Below are positions 1 to 12,033 of a DNA stretch of 64,000 bases, piece by piece. The notes under the pieces were generated by a model. The model saw only the letters and a list, made by a program, of their open reading frames with translations, ran no database searches and was not told where the DNA came from. Numbering within the stretch: the first letter of the stretch is position 1; each line of letters starts with the position of its first letter. The DNA comes from Prorocentrum cordatum (Eukaryota > Sar > Dinophyceae > Prorocentrales > Prorocentraceae). The stretch spans positions 77,253 to 141,252 of the forward strand of contig CAUYUJ010019912.1 of NCBI GenBank assembly GCA_963575745.1, read 5' to 3'. A program made the position numbers and the translations under genes.

Positions 1-55
1 CGAACAGGAGTGAGGCCCTCGGGGAGCGCGGCCAGGGGGTGGGAGGCTTGCACGA

Positions 56-188
56 ACCTCCTCCTCCTCCTCTTCCTCCTCCTCCTCCTCCTCCTCCTCC
101 TCCCTTTCCTCCTCCTCCTGCCCCTCCTCCCTCCTCCTCCTCCTCCTCCTCCTCCTCCTCCTCCTCCTCCTCCTCCTCCTCCTCCTCG
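56..188 (+). repeat. (TCC)n microsatellite
   Basis: A nearly pure pyrimidine TCC/CTC tract. Similar GGA or TCC tracts at 930-960 and 2410-2535 open the next higher-order units of the array. Confidence 0.95.
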
Positions 189-2904
189 TCCTGGAGCCGT
201 CTTGGAGGCCATTCTTGGCCGTCTTGGAGGCCTCTTGGGGCCCACTTGGCGCCGTCTCCGGAGCCTCTTGGGCCGTCATGGGGCCACCTTGGTGGCCTCG
301 TGGGTGATCTTGGAGCGATTTGGGGGGCCTTTTGGGCTGTCTTGAGCCGTCGGAAGGCTCGAAAAGAACCATTGCCCAAATCCTTCAATAACCTAACTTA
401 ACAAAAATCAATGAATTTTGACCTCTTCGGGCTCTCGTGGAGGACATCTTGGAGGCCTCTTGGGCCGTCTTGGAGGCCTCTTGGAGACCTCTGGGGCCGT
501 CTTGGGCCGTCTGAGAGGTTTCTTGTACGAACTTGGAGGCATCTTGGACTCTCCTGGGCCGTTTTGGAGGCCATCTTGGACCATCTTGGACGAACCTGGA
601 AGCCATCTTGGCCATCTTTGAGGCCATCTTGGAGCCGTCTGGAGCAGGAAAAACCTCGGCAACCGGCTCTGGGAGAGTTTTCCGGACTTTCTGTGACCCT
701 GGCGGGACGGGCTGAAGTCCCAGGGAGTTTTCTAAAAGAACAAAAACAGGAGGGATCTAGCACGCCGGGCACCCCTGTGGCAATCCAACGGGGCGGCGGA
801 TCGAAGACGCCGAGGGCGAACCACCGCCGCCCCCTGTCCTTGTGGAAGCGCCTATGTGTCCGACAGCTGGGCTAGAGCTTGGCCAAGCTACCGAGTCGGT
901 TTGGAAAGGTTTCGGGGAACGCGGGGGGGAGGAAGGGGAGGAGGAGGAGGAGGAGGAGACGGAGGAAAAAGGAGAAGGGGGAGGATGCCTCTTCGGAGCC
1001 TCTTGAGGCACTCTTGGGCTCGATTGGGCCATCTTTGGACCGTCTTGGAGACCATGTTGGGGCTATCTTGGGCTCTCTTGGGGCCTCTTGAGGGCCTCAT
1101 GTGGCCATTTGGGGGCGTCTCGGGGGCTTCTTTGGCCGTCTTATGGCGTTCCTGGCCCGTCTGACGCCGTCGGGAGCCGTCTTCGGGGCCTCTCTGAACC
1201 GACTTGGGGCTCTCTTGGGGCGCTTCGGGTCCGTCTTGGAGGCCAGCTTGGCCGTCTTGGAGGCCTCTTGGGCCACCTTGGGGCCCTCTTGGGGCCTTCT
1301 TGGGGGCCTCTTGGGCCGTCATGGGGCCATCTTGGAGGCCTCGTGAGCGATCTTGGGGCGATCTTTGGGGCCTCTTGGGCCGTCTTGAGGTCTTCGGAAG
1401 GCCGAAAAGAAGGAAATGCCAACATCCTTCAAAAACCTCAGGAAAATCAATGATGTTGGCCTCTTCGGGCTCTCCTTCAAGACCTCTTGGAGGCGTCTTG
1501 GGGGGCTCTTGGAGGCCTCTTGGGCCGTCTTGAACCATCTTGAGGCTATCTTAGGCCGTCTTGGAGGCATCTTGGGCCATCTTGGAGGTATCTTGGGGCC
1601 ATCTGAGTCGTCTTGCAGTCCATGGTGGCCGTCTTGGAGGTGTCTTTGAGGCCATCTTGGGCCGTCTTGGAGCCGTCTAAAGCAGGAACAACCTTTGGTA
1701 ACCACCTCTGGGCAATCTTTCCGGGTGGCCGGCGGGACGGGGGGCCGAAGCCCCCGGGGAAGTTCTTTGGGAAAAAGAACCAAAACCAAAACCGAAAGGA
1801 TCTAGCACGCCAGGGAACCTTGCGATGAATCGACAGGGGACGGCGGATCGAAGACGCCTGCGGCAAATCACCGCCGCCCCCTGCCTTTTCTGGACACGGA
1901 CCATGAGTTCCCCGAGTCGGCTCAGGGAGGGGGAGAGGGAGGAGCAAGGAGAAGGGAGGAGGAGGCCTCTGGGGAAACCTTTTGACCGTCCCAGGAATTT
2001 CTCAAAACGCTTCTGTGGCCGAAACTTGGGTCAAAGCTTGGCCAAGTTATCGGACCGTGTGTTCTCCGACTCGGTTTGGAAAGCCTTAGGGAGGAACAGG
2101 TAGAAGAGGAATATGAGGAAGAGGATGAGCAGGAGGAAGATACCTTCTGGGGGCCTCTTGGGTGATTTGTGGGCACTCCTGACAGCTCTCTGAGGGTCTT
2201 TTGGAGGCCTCTCGGGAGCCTCCTTCCTCGGGGTTCTTGGGGCCTTTAAGGTTTCTTGAGGGCCTTTTTTGGTAGTTTTGAAGCTTTTCTGGCCCGTCTG
2301 ACGCCGGCCCCTGCCTTTTCGGAAGGCGCCTCTGTGGCCGAAAGTCGGGCCAGAGCTTGCCTTAAATATCGGGCTAAATGTTCCCCAAGCCGTTGTGGAA
2401 AGCCTTCGGGGAACACATGGGGGTGGAGGAAGAGGAGGAGGAGGAGGAGGAGAAGGAGGAGGAGGAGGAGGAGGACAAAGACGGCCAGGAAAAAAGAGGA
2501 GAATAAGGAGGAGAAGGAGGAGGAGGAAGGGAGGAGGCATCTTGTGAGCCTCTTGGGGCACTCTTGGGGCCTCCTGGGAGCTTCCTGGGGACCTCTTTGA
2601 GGCATCTTGGGGGACTCCTTGGGCCTCTTGTGGGCTTCTTGGGGGCATCTTGGGGGCCTCTTTGGCCGTCTTAGGGCGATCCTGGCCCGTCTGACGCCGT
2701 CGGGAGCCGTCTTTGGGGCCTCTCTGAACCGACTTGGGGCTCTCTTGGGGCGCTTCGGGTCCGTCTTTGAGGCCAGCTTGGGCGTCTTGGAGGCCTCTTG
2801 GGCCGTCTTGGGGCCCACTTGGGGCCTTCTTGGGGGCCTCTTGGGCCGTCATGGGGCCATCTTGGAGGCCTGGTGGGCGATTTGGGGGCGATCTTGGGGG
2901 CTTC

Positions 2905-4572
2905 TTGGGTCGTCTTGAGGTCTTCGGAAGGCCGAAAAGAAGGAAATGCCAACATCCTTCAAAAACCTAAGGAAAATCAATGATGTTGGCCTCTTCGGGC
3001 CCTCCTGGAGGACCTCTTGGAGACCTCTTGGGTCGTGTTGGGCCGTCTTGGAGGCTTCTTGGGCGAACTTGGAGATATCTTGGACTCTCTTGGGCCGTCT
3101 TCGAGGCCGTCTTGGACCATCTCGGGCGGACTTGGAAGCCATCCTGAACCATCTTGGAGGCCATCTTGGGCCAACGTGACCATCTTGGAGTCCATCTTGA
3201 GCCGTCTTGGAGGATTTTTTGGGGGATTGAGATCCCTTTCGGGCGGCCAGCGGGACGGGCCGAAGCCCCAGGGGGAGTTCTTTTGGAAAAGAACCAAGAC
3301 CAAAACCGAAAGGGTCTAGCACGCCGGGCACCCGTGTGGCAAGCTAACAGGGGGCGGCTCGCCTACGGCGAATCACCGCCGCCCCCTGCCCCTTTGGAAG
3401 CGCCTCTGTGGCCGACAGCTGGGCCAGAGCTTGGCCAAGCTATCGGGCCAGTTGTTTCCCGAGTCAGCTTGGAAAGTCTTCGGGGAACGCATGGGGGAGC
3501 AAGAAGAGGAGGAGGGGGAGGATGATGAAACAAGAGGAAAAAAGAAGAGGAGGAGGAGGAGGAGGCGTCTTGGGCGCCTCTTGGGGCACTCTTAGGGCCT
3601 CCTGGGAGCTTCGTGGGGACCTCTTGGATTGTTTTTGGGGGCCTGTGGGGGCTTCCTGGGGGCGTTTTTGGCCGTCTTAGGGCGTTCCTGGTTTGCCTGA
3701 CGCCGTCGGGAGCCGTCTTTGGGGCCTGTCTGGGTCGTCTTGGGGTCTTCGGAAGGCCGAAAAGAAGGAAATGCCAACATCCTTCAAAAACCTAAGGAAA
3801 ATCAATGATGTTGGCCTCTTCGGGCCCTCCTGGAGGACCTCTTGGAGACCTCTTGGGTCGTGTTGGGCCGTCTTGGAGGCTTCTTGGGCGAACTTGGAGA
3901 TATCTTGGACTCTCTTGGGCCGTCTTCGAGGCCGTCTTGGACCATCTCGGGCGGACTTGGAAGCCATCCTGAACCATCTTGGAGGCCATCTTGGGCCAAC
4001 GTGACCATCTTGGAGTCCATCTTGAGCCGTCTTGGAGGATTTTTTGGGGGATTGAGATCCCTTTCGGGCGGCCAGCGGGACGGGCCGAAGCCCCAGGGGG
4101 AGTTCTTTTGGAAAAGAACCAAGACCAAAACCGAAAGGGTCTAGCACGCCGGGCACCCGTGTGGCAAGCTAACAGGGGGCGGCTCGCCTACGGCGAATCA
4201 CCGCCGCCCCCTGCCCCTTTGGAAGCGCCTCTGTGGCCGACAGCTGGGCCAGAGCTTGGCCAAGCTATCGGGCCAGTTGTTTCCCGAGTCAGCTTGGAAA
4301 GTCTTCGGGGAACGCATGGGGGAGCAAGAAGAGGAGGAGGGGGAGGATGATGAAACAAGAGGAAAAAAGAAGAGGAGGAGGAGGAGGAGGCGTCTTGGGC
4401 GCCTCTTGGGGCACTCTTAGGACCTCCTGGGAGCTTCGTGGGGACCTCTTGGATTGTTTTTGGGGGCCTGTGGGGGCTTCCTGGGGGCGTTTTTGGCCGT
4501 CTTAGGGCGTTCCTGGTTTGCCTGACGCCGTCGGGAGCCGTCTTTGGGGCCTGTCTGGGTCGTCTTGGGGCC
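2905..4572 (+). repeat. 825-bp tandem duplication
   Basis: Positions ~2905-3744 and ~3730-4572 match at a constant 825-bp offset with only a few differences seen by eye (for example GGGCCTCC at 3596 against GGACCTCC at 4421). The identity is far higher than between other units of the array, so the duplication is recent. Confidence 0.9.
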
Positions 4573-6100
4573 CTCTTGGGGCATATCAGGGGTTTTTAGA
4601 GGCCATCTTGGGCGTCTTGGAGGCCTCTTGGGGCCCTCTTGGAGCCGTCTTGGGAGCCTTTTGGGCCGTCATGGGGCCATCTTGGAGGCACAGTGGGCGA
4701 TCTTGGGAGCCTCTTGCGCTGTCTTGAGCTGTCGGAATGCCAAGAAGTAGTAAATGCCATAATCCTTCAAACATCGGTGACAAATCAATGATCTTGGCCT
4801 TTTCGTGCCCTCCTGGCAGACCTCCTGGACGCCTTTTGGGCCGTCTTGGAGGCCTCTTGGGGGCCTCTTGGGCCGTCTTGGGCCATCTTGAGGCCGTCTT
4901 AGGCCGTCTTGGGTGCATCTTGGGCCGTCTTAGAGGCATCTTGGGGCCATCTTAGCCGTCTTGGAGGCAATGTTGGCCGTCTTGGAGGCCTCTTGGGCCC
5001 TCTTGGGGGCGTCTTGGGGGCCTCTTGGGCCGTCGTGGGGCCATCTTGGAGTCCTCGTGTGCGATCTTAGGGGCCTCTTGGGCCGTCTTGAGCCGTCAGA
5101 AGGCCGAAAAGAAGCAAATGCCAGAATCCTTCAACAACCAATGGAAAATCAATGATTTTGGCCTCTTCGGGCCCTCCTGGAGGACCTCTTGGGGGCCTCT
5201 GGGGCCGTCTTGGAGGCCTCTTGGGGGCCTCTTGGGCCGTCTTAGGCCATCTGGAGGCCATCTTAGGCCGTCTTTGGTGCATCTTGGGCCGTCTTGGAGG
5301 CATCTTGGGGCCTTGACCGTCTTGGAGGCCTCTTGGGCCCTCTTGGGGGCCTCTTGGGCCGTCATAGGGCCATCTTGGAGTCCTCGTGTGCGATCTTGGG
5401 GGCCTCTTGGGCCGTCTGGAGCCGTCAGAAGGCCGAAAAGAAGCAAATGCCAGAATCCTTCAAAAACCAATGGACATTTCATGATTTGGGCATCTTCGGG
5501 CCCTCCTGGAGGACCTTTTGGAGGCCTCTTGGGGCCCTCTTGGAGCCGTCTTGGGAGCCTATTGGGCAGTCTTAGGCCATCTTGAGGCCATCTTAGGCCG
5601 TCTTGGGTGCATCTTGGGCCGCCTTGGAGGCATCTTGGGGCCACCTTAGCCGTCTTTGAGGCATCTTGACCGTCTTGGAGGCCTCTTGGGCCGTCTTGGG
5701 GCCCTCTTAGGACTGTCTTGGAGGCTTCTTGGGCCGTCATGGGGCCATCTTGGAGACCTCTTGGGCGATCTTGGGGGCCCCTTGGGCCGTCGGAAGGCCG
5801 AAAATGCCAATATCCTTCAAAAACCTAAAGGAAAACAATGAGATTGGCCTCTTCAGACCTTCCTGGAGGACTTCTTTGAGGCCTCTTGGTCTGTCTTGGA
5901 GACCTCTTAGGGGGCTCTTGGGCCGTCGTGGGCCATCTGGAGGCCATCTTACACCGTTGTTGGTGCATCTTCGGCCGTCTTGGAGGCATTTGGGGGCCAT
6001 CTTAGCCGTCTTGGAGGCCATCTTGGCCGTCTTGGAGGCATCTTGGAGGCCATCTTGGGCCATCTTGAGCGAAACATTGTTGGATTGAGGTCATGGGCAA

Positions 6101-6619
6101 TACTTCGGGGGTACTAAAGTTTTTGACCATAAGATGAGAATTGCCTCGCTGGTCACGCGTGCCGCGGCGGACCGATCAGGATGCAAAGGTGCCTTGATGC
6201 GGATTCGCGAGCCTTTGTGGGCCCTCTGGGACGGCCAACCAGTGAACCGAGAGCGACCGCATTAGAGAAGGATGCCCAGGGTCTCACAACATCAATGCAA
6301 CAAGGAATACAATGAAACATCGCGTTGGCATGATAAGGACAGGGTCGATGGGGATGATGACACGGACGATCAAACGTGACCCAAGCGGAGTGGTTTACTG
6401 TGAATGGGTTCAAGTCGGAGTGTTTTCCGGCCCTATTTTAAATGGGACGGAGTAATTATCACCCTGTTTTAAATATATATTATTATATTCTTACAGGGTG
6501 AGAGCCCATCGGAGTCGAACCGCCGCCCGACCCAAAACATGTCGCTATGATTCTACGGGGGGGCAGGGGGCGTCGAGAGCATGACGTCTTATGGTCAAAA
6601 CTATAGTACCCCCCGTGTA
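6101..6619. mobile_element. TA-flanked inverted-repeat transposon, IR-T copy 1
   Basis: A ~519-bp element with inverted ends. The left end has GGGGGTACTAAAG then TTTTTGACCATAAGA, and the right end (6587-6619) is its imperfect reverse complement. Both this copy and the second at 61031 are preceded by TA, and TA also closes the right end, as in Tc1/mariner-type non-autonomous elements (inference). The interior is much less GC-biased than its surroundings and holds no convincing transposase. A small minus-strand frame (6153-6413) is identical in both copies but has no recognisable motif. Confidence 0.75.
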
Positions 6620-6689
6620 TTTCCGGGACCCCAGGGGGACGAGCCGAAGCCCCCGGGGGAGTTCATTTGGAAAAAGAACCAAAACCAAA

Positions 6690-6932
6690 ACACAAAGGGT
6701 CTAGCACGCCAGGCACCCCTGCGATGAACGACAGGGGGCGGCGGATCGAAGACGCCTACGGCGAATCACCGCCACCCCCTGCCTTTTTGGAAGCGCCTAT
6801 GTGGCCGAACGTTGAGGCCAGACCTGCCAAGCTATCGGACCATGTGTTCCCCGAATCGGTTTGGATAGCCTTCGGGGAGCACGTGGGCATCTTGAAGGAC
6901 ATCTTGGCCGTCGGGAGGCCATTTTGACCCTT
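6690..6932 (+). repeat. Dispersed duplicate of 8111-8353
   Basis: This segment, holding the GC hairpin and the sequence up to the start of the next decamer array, recurs at a 1421-bp offset with few differences. It marks a second, older duplication event in the array. Confidence 0.8.
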
Positions 6933-9699
6933 TCGGGCCTTCTTGGAGGCCGCCTTGGAGGCCTCTTGGGCCGTCTTGGGAGCCTCTTGGGGCTGTCTTG
7001 GGCGATCTTTGGGGGCACTTGGGCAATCTCGGGCCGTCGGAAGGCCAACAAAAAAAAACAAATGCGACAATCCTTCAAAAACCCATGGGAATTCAATGAT
7101 TTTGGCCTCTTCGGGCCTTCGTGGAGGCCCTCTTGGAGGCCTTCTGGGCCGTCTTGGGCCATCTTAGGGCCATCTTCGGCCGTCTTGGTGAGCTCCTGGC
7201 CCGTCTGACGCCGTCGGGAGCCGTTTGGGGGGCCCCTCTGGGCCGACTTGGGGCCCTCTTGGAATGCTCCAGGGCCGTCTTGGAGGCCCATCTTGGGCGT
7301 CTTACATGCCTCCTGGGCCGTCTAGGGGGCCTCTTGGGGCCGTCTTGGGGGCCTCTTGGGCCGTTCTGGGGCCATCTTGGAGGCCTCTCGGGTGATCTGT
7401 GGGCGATCTTTGGGGGCTCTGGGGCCGTCTCGGGCCGTCGGAAGGCCGAAGAGAAGCAAATGTCAAAATCCTTCAAAAACCGTAGGGGAACTCAGTGTTT
7501 TTGGCTTCTCCTGGCCTTCCTGGAGGCCCTCTTGGAGGCCTCCTGGGCCGTCTTGGGCCAGCTTCGAGCCAACTTCGACCATCTTGGTGGGTTCCTGGCC
7601 CGTCTGACGCCGTCGGGAGCAGTCTTGGAGGCCTCTCTGAACCGACTTGGGGTCCTCTTTGGGCGCTTCGGGGCAGTCTTGGGGCCGTCTTGGGGGCCTC
7701 TTGGGCCGTCATGGGGCCCTCTTGGAGGCCTCGTGGGCGATCTTGGGGCGATCTTGGCGGCCTCGTGGGTCATCTTGAGCCGTCGGGATGCCGAGAAGAG
7801 GCAAACGCCAAGATCCGTCAAAAACCCACGGCAAGGAAATCAATGATTTTGGCCTCTTCGGGCCTTCCTGGAGGAGCTCCTGGAGCGTCTGGGAGGCCCC
7901 TTGGGGGCCCCGTGGGCCGTTTTAGGCCATCTTGAGGCTATCTTGGGCCGTCTCAGGTGCATCTTGGGCTGTCTTGGAGGCAGATTGGGGCCATCTTGGC
8001 CGTCTTGTAAGCCATCTTGGGGCCGTCTAGGGCAGGAAAACCGTTTGCAACCAGGTCTTCCGAGTGGCCGGCGGGATGGCCGGAGCCACAGGGGGGGTCC
8101 TTTGGAAAAAGAACCGAGGATTCAGCACGCCAGGCACCCCTGCGATACACGACAGGGGGCGGCGGATCGAAGACGCCTACGGCGAATCACCGCCAGCCCC
8201 TGCCTTTTTGGAAGCGCCTATGTGGCCGAACGTTGAGGCCAGACCTGCCAAGCTATCGGACCATGTGTTCCCCGAGTCGGTTTGGATAGCCTTCGGGGAG
8301 CACGTGGGCATCTTGAAGGTCATCTTGGCCGTCGGGAGGCCATTTTGACCCTTTCGGGCCTTCTTGGAGGACGTCTTGGAGTGCTCTTTGGCCGTCTTGG
8401 AGGCCATCTTGAGCGTCTTGGAGACCCCTTGGACCTCTTGGGGCCGTGTCTTGGGCCTCTTAGGCGATCTTTGGGGGCACTTGGGCCGTCTCGGGCAGCC
8501 GGAAGGCAGAAGAACTGCAAATGCCAAAATCTTTAAACAAAATCATGGGAAATCAATGATTTTGGACTTTTCGGGCCGTCCTGGAGGCCCTCTTGGAGGC
8601 GTCTTGGGCCGTCTTGGGCCATCTTAGGGCCATCTTCGGCCATCTTGGTGGGCTCCTGGCCCGTCTGACGCCGTCGGAAGCCGTTTGGGGGGCCTCTATG
8701 GGCCAACTTGGGGCCCTCTTGGAATGCTCCAGGGCCGTCTTAGAGGCCCAGCTTGGGCGTCTTACATGCCTCTTGGGCCGTCTAGGGGGCCTCTTGGGCC
8801 ATTCTGGGGCCATCTTGAAGGCCTCTGAAGCGATCTTTCGGCGATCTTCGGGGGCTCTTGGGCCGTCTCGGGCCGTCGGAAGGCCGAAAAGAAGCAAATG
8901 TCAAACTCCGTCAAAAACCAATGGAACATCAATGCTTTGGGCCTCTTCTGGCCTTCCTGGAGGCCCTCTGAGGGGCCTCTTGGGCCGTCTTGGGCCAGCT
9001 TCGAGCCAACTTCGGCCATCTTGGTGGGTTCCTCGCACGTCTGACGCCGTCGGGAGCTGTCTTGGGGGCCTTCTGGGCCGACTTGGGGCGCTTCGGGGCC
9101 GTCTTGGAAGCTATCTTGGGCGTCTTGGAGGCCATCTTGGGCGTGTTGGAGGCCTCTTGGGCCGTCTTGGGGCCCTCTTGGGGCCGTCTTGGGGCCACTT
9201 GGGCCGTTATGGGGACCTTTGGGGGCCTCTTGGGCGATCTTGGGGGCCTCTTGGGCCGTCTTGGGCCGTCGGAAAGCCGAAAAGGCGCAAATGCCCAAAT
9301 CCTTCAAACACTCACGGAAAATCAATGATTTTGGCCTTTTCGGGCCTTCCTGGAGGACGTCTTGGAGACCTCTTGGGCCGTCTTGGAGGCCTCTTGCAGG
9401 CCTGTTGGGCCGTCGTAGACCATCTTGAGGCCATTTTGGGCAGTCTTGGAGGCATCTTGGGGCCATCTTAGCCGTCTTGGAGGCCATCTTGGGCCGTCTT
9501 GGAGACGTCTTGGAGACCATCCTGGGCCATCTTGGCAGTCTTGGACGCCATCTAAGGCCAACTGGAGGAACCAGAGGCACGACGGACGCGTTTTGAGATC
9601 CTTTCCGGGTAGCCGGCGGGACGGGCCGAATCCCCAGGGGTGTTTTTTTTTTTTGAAAAAGAACCAAAACCAAGAGCCATATAGTTTGGCACGCCGGGC

Positions 9700-10935
9700 A
9701 CCCCCCTTTTGATAAATGAAAGAGCGTGTTCTACCGCTGCTGGCGGAAAACCGGGGGGGGTCACTGCCGGTTCGAACCCCTCCCCCCCCCCCTCTGGAAA
9801 ACCGGGGGGGGTCACTACCGGTTCGAACCCCTCCCCCCCCCCCCAGTTCATCATGAAAAGGGGGGGGGTACTACCGGTTCGAACCGGGGGGGGGTCACTA
9901 CGGTTCGAACCCCCCCCCCCCCCCCTCGAAAACCGAGTGGGGGTGCGGACAGTGGTGAGGACGACGGTGTTGGTGGGGACAGTGGTGAGGGGACAGCGGG
10001 ACAGTGGTGGGGACAGTGGGACAGTGGGACAGTGGTGGGGACGGTAGTGGTGGGGACAGTGGTGGGGACAATGGTGGGAACAGGGGGGACAGTGGACAGT
10101 GGTGGGGACGGTGGTGGTGGGGACAGTGGTGTGGGGACAGTGGGAATGAGGTGGAAACAGTGGGACAGTGGAGGGTACAATGGTGGTGGGGACAGTGGTG
10201 AAGGCGGTGGCGAGGACGGCGGTGGGACAATGGGACAGAGGTACAGTGGGGACAGTGGTGGGGACAGTGGGGACAGTGGTGGGAACAGTGGGACAGCTCA
10301 GTGGGACAGCGGAGGAGTCAGTGGGACAGTGGGGACAGTGGGGATAGTCGGGCAGTGGTTGGGGCCGTGGAGACAGTGGGGAGAGTGGAACCGTGGTGGG
10401 AACAGTGGTGGGGACAGTGGGGACAGTGCGACAGTGGTGGGGGCACTGGTGGGGACAGTAGGGACGGTGGTGGAACCAGTGGGGACAGTGGTGGTGAGGA
10501 CAGTGGTGCTGGGAACAACAGTGGGGGATGTGATGCGGACGGTGGTAGGGACCGGGAGTCGTTTGCTGGCGGTGCGTGGGGGGGGGGGGTCGAACCGGTA
10601 GTGACCCCCCTCCGGTTTTCGAGGGGGGGGGTTCGAACCGGTGGTGACCCCCCTTGGTTTTCCAGATCCGGAGGGGGGGGGGGGGGGAGTGGGTTCGAAC
10701 CGGTAGTGACCCCCCCCGGCTTTCGAGGGGGAGGGGGGGGGGGGAGGGTTAGGGAGGGGGGGGGGGGTTTTGCTGGGGGAGGAGGGGGGGGGGGTCCCAG
10801 CCGGGGGGGGGGGGGATTTTCGGAGGGGGGGGGGGGGGCGACCCCCGGGCTCCGGAGGAAAAGGTTGCCAATTTTCCACAGCAAAGCGGCGGTGGTGGAG
10901 CACGCTTTCTCTGATAAATCAAAAGGGGGCGGCCG
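9700..10935. mobile_element. Foldback-like element with G/C-run arms
   Basis: The left end (from ~9703: CTTTTGATAAATGAAAG, then AGCGTGTTCTACC) and the right end (to ~10930, reverse complement CTTTTGATTTATCAG, then AAAGCGTGCTCCACC) form an imperfect ~60-bp inverted repeat. Inside them are repeated blocks of GGGTCACTACCGGTTCGAAC on the left (9757-9930) and their reverse complement on the right (10580-10725), separated by poly-C and poly-G runs. The centre is a minisatellite. It sits inside the usual hairpin segment of the decamer array. The long translated frames across it are simple-repeat artefacts. Confidence 0.7.
9945..10555 (+). repeat. GGGGACAGTGGT minisatellite
   Basis: Variants of GGGGACAGTGGTG repeat with a ~9-12 bp period across ~600 bp. 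The strand is strongly G-rich, with many runs of 3-4 G, so quadruplex formation is plausible. It is the loop of the foldback element. Confidence 0.9.
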
Positions 10936-10984
10936 ATCGAATGACCTTCGGCCTATCCTGCCACCGTGCCTGGGCTGTGGGTAC

Positions 10985-11600
10985 GCAGCTTATTGAATGT
11001 TCGTTCGGATCTCGTGGGAGGCCTCTCGAGGGCCTCTTGGAGGCAGTTCGGAGGCGTCTTGGGGGCTGTTTGGGGGCCTTTGGGGGGCTCTTTTGGGCCT
11101 CTTGGGGGCCTCTTGGGGGCCTCTTGGGGTCTCCTGCCTCTTGGGGCCTCCTGGACGGCTCGTGGGGCGGAAGACTTGGATTTTCGGTTCGTGTTCTCTC
11201 TCTGAGTCTTCTTTTGGGGCCGTCTTGGGGCCCTCTTGGGCCCTCTTGGGCCGTCTTGGGCGCCTCTTGGGCCGTCTTGGGGCGCTCTTAGGCCGTCTTG
11301 GGGCCCTGTTGGAGGCCACTTGTGCAGTTTTGTGGTTGTCTTGGGGGCCTTTTGTGCCGTTTTGGAGCGCTGGAAAGCCGAAAAGGCGAGAACGCCTATA
11401 CCCATCAATCTCATTGATTTGTGCCTCTTGGGAGGCCATTTGGGGGCCTCTTGGGTCGTCTTGGAAGCTCCTAGGGACATCCTGAAGCCATCTTGGGCGT
11501 CTTGGGCCGATCTTTGGGCGTCTCGGGATTATCTTGGGCCGTCTTGGGGGCCTCAGAAGGGGCTCTCTGGGGCCGATCTGGGGCCTTCTCTTGGCCCTGG
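10985..11600 (+). repeat. Decamer array segment
   Basis: Same CTTGGGGGCCTC-type repeat as 1-9700, with the A-rich spacer box at ~11375-11430. No gene is seen. It ends at a short TTTAGGG-like motif at 11647-11656. Confidence 0.85.
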
Positions 11601-11767
11601 AAAACATGTTCTGCGACAACACTTCCGGGAACCGCGGTTTGGGTCAAGGGTTTAGGGTCTACAAGCTCTGCCGCAGCTGATCCCCTCCTGCCTAGGAGCC
11701 CACCTGCGGTGGCTGCCAGTCCCACCCGCAAACCACCCGACCATAAAGATCATCTCTCCCCTCGTTG

Positions 11768-11945
11768 CACGTACAACGAATGGGAGCGCTTGGAAGCGCA
11801 TGGGAGCGCCTGGGAGCGCTGGGAGCGCTTGGGAGCGCCTGGGACGCTTGGAAGCGCCTGGGAGCGCTTGGGGGCGCCTGGGAGCGCTTGGGAGCGCCTG
11901 GAGCGCTTCGGAGCGCCTGGGAGCGTTGTGAGCGCCTGAAACGTC
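11768..11945 (+). repeat. GGGAGCGCYT minisatellite
   Basis: About 17 copies of a 10-bp unit GGGAGCGCCT or GGGAGCGCTT. Confidence 0.9.
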
Positions 11946-12033
11946 ATGGAAGTCATGTTGTAAAAATAGGATTCTGCGACAGCGGCGCACTTGGTAAGGA
12001 AAGTCTCATAGATGTATGAGCGCACACTCTGAA

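Larger units (their letters stand above)
1..9700 (+). repeat. Degenerate decamer-type satellite array
   Basis: The stretch is built from a degenerate ~10-12 nt motif (variants of GGCCGTCTTGG and GGCCTCTTGG) repeated hundreds of times. A conserved A-rich box of about 75 bp (core GAAGGCCGAAAAGAAG, then AAATGCCAAAATCCTTCAAA, then AATCAATGATTTTGGCC) recurs near 1395, 2925, 3750, 4730, 5095, 5430, 5790, 7035, 7440, 7790, 8505, 8880 and 9270, giving a basic higher-order period of about 330-400 bp. A GC hairpin (CAGGGGGCGGCGG ... CCGCCGCCCCCTG) recurs near 787, 1835, 3348, 4173, 6732 and 8152. Long open frames exist in all six frames because the motif lacks stops. I see no gene in this stretch. Confidence 0.9.

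Noticed and set aside
6480-6600. tRNA-like B box (GGTTCGACTCC on the minus strand) in IR-T
   Set aside because: No A box, and the T stem pairs at only ~3 positions; not a tRNA gene or clear tRNA-derived SINE.
10-9700. Dozens of overlapping 60-300 codon frames on both strands
   Set aside because: All six frames are open because the decamer motif lacks stop codons; peptides are Gly/Leu/Ser/Trp or Pro/Arg/Lys repeats without domains.
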